Below, one piece after another: positions 57,155-64,000 of a DNA stretch of 64,000 nucleotides. The stretch's first letter is position 1. Every line of letters begins with the position of its first letter. Under the pieces are notes generated by a model. That model made no database searches. It saw only the letters and a list, made by a program, of their open reading frames with translations, and was not told the origin of the DNA. The stretch comes from Davidsoniella eucalypti (taxonomy: Eukaryota; Ascomycota; Sordariomycetes; Microascales; Ceratocystidaceae). The position numbers and the translations under genes are program-made. The stretch lies in assembly GCA_004009845.1 (NCBI GenBank), contig RMBW01000076.1:91874-155873 (forward strand), written 5' to 3'.

Positions 57155-59353
57155 ATGAATCTCTTTTGTTCACCATCTGCGAAGCTTGAAATGTCAGCCA
57201 TAGCAAGAGACATGCTGTCATCAAGCATTACAAATACTTTGTGTGTCATTGGAACTCAGGCATTACCCCTCCTCAACGTTGTCGTACGCATATCACTTTG
57301 GTTCGCAACGATTTCTTTACTAGCAGTATGTCTGCTTTGTATCTACAGGCTGTATCTCCACCCTTTGGCAAATATTCCTGGTCCCCGACTAGCTGCGGTG
57401 TCTAATATATGGCTGGCTTTACAAGTGCGAGATGGCCACATGTTTCATCTATCGACGCAGATCCACGAACAGTATGGTCCGGTAGTGCGGCTAGGGCCGA
57501 ATGAAGTGTGGCTTTGTTCTAGCGAGGGCCTTCGTGCCGTCTACGCCAATAACCCGCCCGTAGCACAGGCTAGTAGTACCAATAAGGGCAAGGGTGCCCC
57601 CAGTTCCGGAAGTACGCAGCAGCCCTCGCTAAATAAAGCACCGTTTTATCTGGCTAGTGCGCTACAACCGCCGACGAGAGATTGGCTGGGCCGTGTTGTC
57701 GGAGTCAGGGATTCTCTGGATCTACTATCGGAGCGTGATGGGACGAGATATCGACGGCAACGGCGGATGTTAGGAGGTGTGTATTCGGCAGCGGCAATGG
57801 CAAAGCTTCGGCCCGTCGTGCGAGACGTAGTGCAGAAAGCCGTGGAGAGAATATGCTCGCTAGAGTCACCGTCATCGCCTCGATTTGGGGAGAAGGAGAA
57901 GATAGAGACCGAACAGACACAAAGTGATTTGCGTGAATGGACGCACATCATAGCTATTGAGGCACTTAGTGCTGCTGTGCTCTCTTGGTCACCGGGGTTT
58001 CTCCGACATGCTTCGGATTATCATACTGGAGAGCATGGATATATGACATGGCGACGTCGTAGCGTTCTGGGATTATTCCCCATGGTGATACGTGTGGGCC
58101 AAACCTATAGAACGCTCGGTAGGCTATGGTGTCGAGCTTGGAAGATCACATACGCAACGCCTAAAGGCTTCCGGCCATTCTTCCCTGTATGTATAACTCA
58201 GTTTTAGCAGTTCTACGACATTCTTTGAGATATATCAGGCTGACTCATCATTAACCTTTTTTTTCAATTTCATCAGGGTGTTTATCGGCAAGTCAAGAAA
58301 AGAATCAACCTTCTCGTGCCGACTGAATCAAACCCGAAGCCGAGGGGAGATCCACGACGAGACTTGTTATATGATTTGATCCAACATCATCTCAGCAGGC
58401 CAGAGTTTACCGAAGAGTATATGCGCCGTATGGCCGTGACCAACTTTGGCGCAGGCCACGAGACTTTAGCAGCAACCTTGACGGCAGCGCTGGCCTTGAT
58501 CGCCATAGAGCCGGGCGTACAGGCTAAGATCTACGAAGAATATATGCTAGAGAGGTGCCGAAAGAAAGGCGACGATAGACAAGAAGAAGAAGCCAGAGAG
58601 GGGGAACAGGCGACTTACGCTACTACCAACTATGCCGAACAAGAGAAATTGGGGTACACGTACGTCCAGGCATGTATCAAGGAGTCCCAACGGCTCTTCC
58701 CCGTCGTCAGCATGGCCATGGCGCGCGAAGTAGGTCCTCACGGACTAGTCGTGGGCGAGCATACCTTCCCCCCTGGGACATCGATTGGATGCTCGCCTAC
58801 TTCAATCCAGCGTAGTTCCACGCTGATCAGCCGCGACGCAGCGCAGTTCCGACCTGAGCGATGGCTATTGCCGAGCATTACGACGCCGTCCGAAGCTACG
58901 ACTGCAAAGGGGAAGGATACAGACATGAGTAATAATAATAGTAGTGCTAGGAGAGCTATGGACAGTGACTGGCTACGTCTTCCGTCAGGCCTGCAAGTCC
59001 CAGCTTACGATCCGACGGAAAGTTACAGCGCGGCTCGCCAGCGCATTGCTAGGCTAGAGCGCCATTCGTTGGCTTGGGGCGCGTCAGGTCGGACATGTCC
59101 TGGACGGCACCTGGCAGAGATAATAGTGAGTGAAGTCGTGGCAGGACTATGTGCTGCGTTTGAACTCCAGGTAACCGTTACAAATTCTCGAGGGGCATGT
59201 TCTCAGAAGGAGACAAAGACGAACACAAGTGGTGGAGGGGAAGAGGGAGCACGAGAGCGTTTGGAGAAAGGAATTAGGGCGTATTATCTTTGTGTTATAT
59301 TCAACGCTGGCGTGCGCTTTAAGCCGCGGGATCAAACGGAGATGGTTAAGTAG
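57155..59353 (+). CDS. cytochrome P450 monooxygenase, unusually long
   Basis: Exons 57155-58186 and 58277-59353 flank a 90-nt intron (GTATGT donor, CATCAG acceptor) and encode 702 residues. A second possible start is Met13. An N-terminal anchor (residues ~43-65) is followed by the proline hinge ANIPGPRLAAVSNIW. The I-helix oxygen-binding motif appears as FGAGHET, the K-helix as KESQRLFPV (ExxR) and the meander as FRPERW. The haem loop is WGASGRTCPG, with the Cys thiolate ligand present but Ser where the fourth position is normally Gly. Length exceeds the usual ~500-550, owing to inserts near residues 150-170 and 445-465, one near 560-600 and a charged tail. It should act in the ER membrane with a P450 reductase. 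The substrate is unknown and no biosynthetic cluster surrounds it. I cannot assign a CYP family. Confidence 0.9.
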
Positions 59354-61253
59354 GAGCAAGCTTCACACGAGGAACGGCTTGGTTACTCCATATAGTCGGC
59401 CCATTAGAAGAGAGATATAACAAAGCCGTGAATTTTGACACTATATAATATCCATCAATACGAGAACGACACAATTCACCATACGATCACAACTACAAGA
59501 TCTAATCCTACTACACTTATCACAATGATCGATATTAGCATCCAAATAGCCCAGAGTCACGCGGTCTTGCCGACCTATAGACAGCATCTTGTCTGTGGTG
59601 ATACTTTCTTAACAATCCTATACTTCACTCGAGCCAGCCAGTTGGCTGCCTCTTATATATATATATATGTAAGACGTATTATGCATGAATACGAGAAGAG
59701 CAGTAACAAAAGGAACAACGATATGGTATGCAAGACCAATTTCATGTTAAAGGCCTTGATGAGGCTGGCAAGATAGTACTCCGACTGTGACTTGAACATG
59801 GATTTACAAGTACAAGGCCATCACGTCGCCTTCATGCCATCTAGCGGTTAAGTATCGGGAGGCTATTGATAGGCTATAAAGGGGGCAAGCTCAGTTAGAT
59901 ATTGTGTGTAGCTATTGAAGACTGGGTGGCCTCTTTCAGGCCAACCGTGTGGCAGTGAAAGAAATATACTATATACATGGCATCGTGATACTTGACCCAA
60001 TAACAAACTCAGCCTTGAAAGACATATAGTTTTGCTCTCATAAACACACAGCATATGACAAGGCATTGTCAATGATATAAATATAAAAAGAAGGCTGGAG
60101 CTATGGAAGCAATAACTGGAGTATCCATTCTTCGGAAGGTTATTCCCTTCTTTTCTTGTAGAAATAATCATGTCACAAATATATGGCATTACTTGAGTGT
60201 AGGCGCAGTTTTTCAACAGTGTAAAAAAAAAATTCCCCAAAAAAACGAACTAGTAAGTGATAGTAGTATAAGCGGTCGTACCAATTTGGTAGTTACCTGC
60301 CATAGAGCTCAAGGTCGACAAGGGGGGAGGGGTGCAGAAAGAATACAGCAAAAAAAGTAATTACCATAGCAGGGCAGTGTGCTGCTATTTTTAGAAAGGA
60401 AAGAGACGACTCGAGAAGACAACGAAGAAGGTTGTTAGACTGCTATCTTGAATTCTCACATGGCTTTGACCGTTTTTATCCTTTTCCCTTTTCCTTGATT
60501 TTATAGACGCGAGGAAAAAAAAAAGAGCACGAGAACTTGGCTCTGAAGATTTGTTTCGAACACATGATCTTAACCTGAACATCAAGTCGATTGTTTCCTC
60601 TTACCAAACATGTCATCTTCGTTTTCCTCCTCGTTTTATACATTGTCTTTACCTAACGACGTTACGTGACATCTTTCTCCTGCTATAACTTTGCGTTTTG
60701 ATTCTTCAATGGCTGGACTATTTATCATGCAGACGCCAAACGAGGGTTTTCTCTTCTCTCTTCCGGTGACGCTATGTATCTGTATGTAAGCAGTGACAAG
60801 ATGATATGATACATCTTGTGCATATAGTTGTAGATAGATAAGCAAGGTCTAGTTTTGCTAGCGTGACCTTCTCTTGTGATTGGGTCGTCTGTACTTTTAT
60901 ATTTATTTATTCCAAAAAAGAGAGAAAATATAGTGCTGAATAATAAAGAAGAGAATACATCAAGATGCTTGGCCTTGGGGCGAAGGAGTAATAAAGCAAA
61001 GAGAAAATCTCGTATTCATTCAAGTATATGCCAAAAATATCCTCGTCACCCCTTCCCTTATTTTTCTTCTTCTCTTTCGACCCATGACCATGTGATTTAT
61101 TTTGTTCAAGCATTGGCCCTGGCTTTTTATGTTTTTTATTGGTGTTCATCTCATTTGGGCAATGAAAGATTACTGGCATTTCTTGCTTTACTTTGTCAAA
61201 TTTGCACGTAGTAGGTTTTTGGGAGCAACCTTTTTCTTTCTTTTTTTTGAGTC
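59354..61253. other. intergenic region
   Basis: No gene is supported. A TA microsatellite lies at about 59656-59668. Open frames are short and lack recognisable features. Confidence 0.45.
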
Positions 61254-61921
61254 ACTCTATACACATGGCATGTTGCACTTCTTATACACTGCACGACCTG
61301 TTTAGGACATCATTTTATACCGCCTTTTAATAATCTTTATTTAAAAAGAAATTGCAAAAATCATGAAAGTACACGCACCTGATTATAACGACATACTATA
61401 CAATACAATGTTATTCAACTAACACAAATGTAGGCAAGCAGTTGTAGGCACTAATATATTTGATGGAAGGGCATATCAAGACCTAATTAGAACTATGGAA
61501 TTAGGTATATAAGAAGGCAAAGATACAATACTAGTGCTAGAGGGCTGCGACATATCGACTCTGATAAGTTAACAAATGTGTTGGACAAAATGCACTGGTG
61601 GACTAGAGTTTATTGCAAACTTTGACTGAAGATATCAGAGCTATATTAATGATTATCTATGGGAGATGTCTGTTCTTATAGACAGACCCGAGAAGTCCAA
61701 TATATGTTGATTCTAGGTTCCCAGGCGTACTAAGGTCTAGCCAGCAATACTTTCTCTTCCGTCGGCTGCTTTTGCTATCTCGAACATCCTCACCGAAACT
61801 TCCACCTCAGTGATAAGTTATGTCACGTAAAGCCGGCAGAAACAAACGGCGGTGTAAAATGATGTCCCAAATAGGACGTGAAATGTATAAGAAGTGCATC
61901 ATGCCATGTGTATGTAGAGTA
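61254..61921. repeat. long inverted repeat, ~72-bp arms around a ~520-bp centre
   Basis: The left arm (61254-61324) and the reverse complement of the right arm (61848-61921) agree at roughly 85 percent of positions. They share ACACATGGCATG, TGCACTTCTTATACA, GGACATCATTTTA and ACCGCC, with only a small gap. Similarity fades outside both arms. The centre contains no recognisable ORF. This is the layout of a small non-autonomous foldback or MITE-like element, or of a long hairpin; no target-site duplication was found. Confidence 0.72.
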
Positions 61922-63324
61922 TGAGAAAAAGGCACGTTTAATTGTTGGAATAGTAGGTTGCTTATTGCTTTGAATTACATGAACTGCATTATATTGAATA
62001 CTTGGGAGTACATAACAGATAGATGGAGCATTATGGACATCAATTAAGAGCATGTAAACAAATAATTGAAGACTAAAAATGAACTTCAAGACTCATCAAA
62101 ATAACTATCGACAGGAAACAAGAACTCCCGGATGATAAACAAAGTAATGATTAAACTCCAAGCTGATTTGAAAAAGAAACTAAAAATCAAAACTAAAATC
62201 AAAAGTAGCCAACAGTACGTAAAACAAAGAATAGACACAGACGCTCAACAAGAAGGATTCTTGGTGGCCGAGATATCGAGAATCCAATAGAGAGATTACA
62301 CAGTAGCCAAGCTCTAAAAGGAAACCCGTGCTATCCAGGCCACAGAAGAACATGAAGGCAAAAGTAAAAACAGCAAAGAATAAGGAATGTATCTGAAAAA
62401 TCTATAATCCAAGTGCCAGATTTTTGGTCGGTCGTAACAGTCGTAACAGAAAAAGCTATATATGAAGAAAAATGAACAAGCAAAAAAAGAAATGGAGAGA
62501 AGAGGACAACGATGCTTTGAAATTCAATATGTAAAGAAAGGAATGTTCTGTCCCGGCAGCGGCTCTTTCCCAAAGAGAGCCCGGGCGTTGGTTTGAATAT
62601 GTCGAGATGAGAAATGGATGGAAGAGGGTATCATTAGGGGCATGTATTTATACAGAACTGCTAGTCTTCATCTCATATACGAAACGACATCATGAAAATA
62701 AACAAGGTCATGAGGCTATCAGAAGATGATGATTGAGCGGTAGAATGGTGATGATATGGCGTCGAGCCTAGGATTTAGGTTGGGAGAAGGTGGGGGGAGT
62801 CGTAAGGAACGTTATTGAATTGCTCATTCGAGGAGGATAGACTAGCTACCGGCTCCAAGAAAGAGAAACAATCCAGTTGAGAGTTATAAATGCAAGTCTA
62901 GGCAGAAGGAGTGTGTATCGTGGAGGAGCAAAGCAAAGAAACGAAGCTCTAGATACTCGAAGAGAAGATCTAGAAAAGACGAGCCTTTTACTGCCTCAAG
63001 TTATCGTTAAGGAGCGTTGGGTTGTACGTGGTGGCGTCTTGTGTCGGCAAGAAAAAAAGAAAGAAAAAAAAAAGTAATTAAAAAAAGATAAGCAACGTCA
63101 GAAATAAAGAAGATACTTTGATTTCGTCCCTTCGCAAAAAAAAAAAAAGAGTAAAGGATGGAAAGCGAGAGTGAGAATCGGAGCAAAAACAGACGACTAA
63201 AAGCGCTGATAAACGATTGAATAAGAAACAGAAATGTTTTTTTTTCTCGAGGGCAAGAGGCGGAAGGCGAAGATGGACTAAAAAGTCAATAACATAGCCA
63301 TTGTTGTTTTTTTACTCTTCTTTC
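61922..63324. other. intergenic region, purine-rich on the right
   Basis: No gene is seen. From about 63040 to 63260 the top strand is A/G-rich with A-runs, which is pyrimidine-rich on the strand of the leftward gene and probably belongs to its 3' tail. Confidence 0.45.
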
Positions 63325-63915
63325 TCAGACAAGATCCGGGTGAGGGGGACGAGGCTTGGACCGTGAAGTAAATGTTGGCTTCGGAATCACGTGTTGGTAG
63401 GACTGGGGATCCAGAGACTGCGGAGCATTCATACCAGCTCCAGCCGGGGCCGGAGGAAAGCTAAGCCGACTAACAGCCGGATGTTGAAGCGGAATAGAGC
63501 TGGCAGACGAAGAGGCTCCGGATACAAGAGGATGAGAGGCAGAAGACAAGGTCGGTCCAGAAGAAGCGGCGCTGAGCGGAATGGAAGTAGGAACGGTGAA
63601 GTGGTCGAGGTTATTGCTGTTGGTGCCACAAAGAGACGGGGCAACAAAGCCTATGGCTGGACTGCCCGAAGCCGAGTTTGGAGTAGTTGTGGAAGTAGAA
63701 GTCCTGGAAAGAGAGAAAAGGCGATTATTGTCAATGTGGGAGGTTCCAGAAAAGAGGCAAGAGTACGGCAGGAAGAGAAAAAGAGCTGCAAGAATGATAC
63801 GATGAAAAAAAGAAAGGAAACCAAGAAGATGGATGGCAAGAAAGCAGGAGACAAAACAGAATGACGTCGAGGTGGTGATCTTACCAGACAAGATCGGAGT
63901 CGGGATGAACAGACT
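63325..63915 (-). CDS. 3' end of a Ser/Pro-rich protein gene (5' part outside window)
   Basis: The last exon, 63325-63703 on the complement, encodes about 126 residues rich in Ser, Pro and Thr (SLCGTNSNNLDHFTVPTSIPLSAASSG) and ends PRPPHPDLV. The intron, 63704-63884, has a GTAAG donor and a CTTTCCAG acceptor. Phase fits only if the preceding exon reads SVHPDSDLV and then continues with TSTSTTTPNS. That frame hits a stop about 30 nt further up, so the preceding exon must be short (beginning near 63912-63915) and another intron must lie upstream. Alternatively the intron is retained in a different frame. I do not recognise the protein; it looks disordered and may be the tail of a regulatory factor. 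Confidence 0.5.
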   Translation of the reverse strand, partial: SLFIPTPILSGKITTSTSFCFVSCFLAIHLLGFLSFFHRIILAALFLFLPYSCLFSGTSHIDNNRLFSLSRTSTSTTTPNSASGSPAIGFVAPSLCGTNSNNLDHFTVPTSIPLSAASSGPTLSSASHPLVSGASSSASSIPLQHPAVSRLSFPPAPAGAGMNAPQSLDPQSYQHVIPKPTFTSRSKPRPPHPDLV

Positions 63916-64000
63916 CGAGGGATGCATTTTAGGAAAGAAGGCTGTTCGGACGACAGGCATTGCTCCTTCCAACTCGGGTGGTCGAGTCTGTTTTCTCTCT

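Noticed and set aside
1..64000. CRISPR arrays, rRNA, tRNA or secondary-metabolite cluster
   Set aside because: Looked for and not seen; the organism appears eukaryotic and the single P450 has no biosynthetic partners.

Overview
The window looks like a piece of a filamentous ascomycete (Pezizomycotina) genome. Most introns are short and spliceosomal (GTAAGT-like donors, CTAAC or CTGAT branch sites, AG acceptors). Several proteins match fungal families by eye: a CASP/COY1 golgin, a secreted DUF3455 protein, a very large DH-domain (RhoGEF-type) protein, an SSH4/EAR1-like SPRY adaptor and a microsomal cytochrome P450. Genes are sparse: about ten or eleven in 64 kb, with long non-coding tracts and a few decayed mobile-element traces. 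I cannot name the species or class from sequence alone.

Layout. 1-1467: 3' part of a CASP-like Golgi coiled-coil membrane protein (+), convergent with a two-exon secreted DUF3455 protein (-, 1974-2878). 4464-5400: a broken Tad1-like LINE. 6.5-12.4 kb: an unusual accessory-looking block. It holds a perfect 14-bp palindrome, three TATA promoters, an unrecognised 248-aa protein, four dispersed copies of a 43-bp repeat, an acidic ORF split by one in-frame TAG, and a ~74-bp minisatellite. 12.4-16.8 kb is mostly empty. 17.3-24.0 kb: a ~2,200-aa DH-domain protein with two internal repeat arrays and an apparent 1-nt frameshift near its conserved C-terminus. 25.2-25.9 kb (-): a Ser-rich protein ending in a KVRF motif. 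26-43 kb: a ~17-kb gene desert with one relic-like spliced ORF near 34 kb. 44.2-46.1, 48.6-50.2 and 53.9-55.9 kb (+): a Pro/Arg-rich cytosolic protein, a single-pass membrane protein and the SSH4/EAR1-like adaptor. 57.2-59.4 kb (+): a P450. 61.25-61.92 kb: a long inverted repeat. 63.3-63.9 kb (-): the 3' end of a Ser/Pro-rich gene leaving the window.

Shared logic. Nothing here looks like a biosynthetic or defence cluster. The housekeeping genes lean towards membrane traffic and cell polarity (CASP, DH protein, SSH4/EAR1-like adaptor, single-pass membrane protein), but they are separated by long spacers, so operon-like coordination is not implied. Several genes have long pyrimidine-rich leaders on the coding strand. 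The block at 6.5-12.4 kb is the best candidate for something undescribed. All exon boundaries and family calls were made by eye, without database searches.
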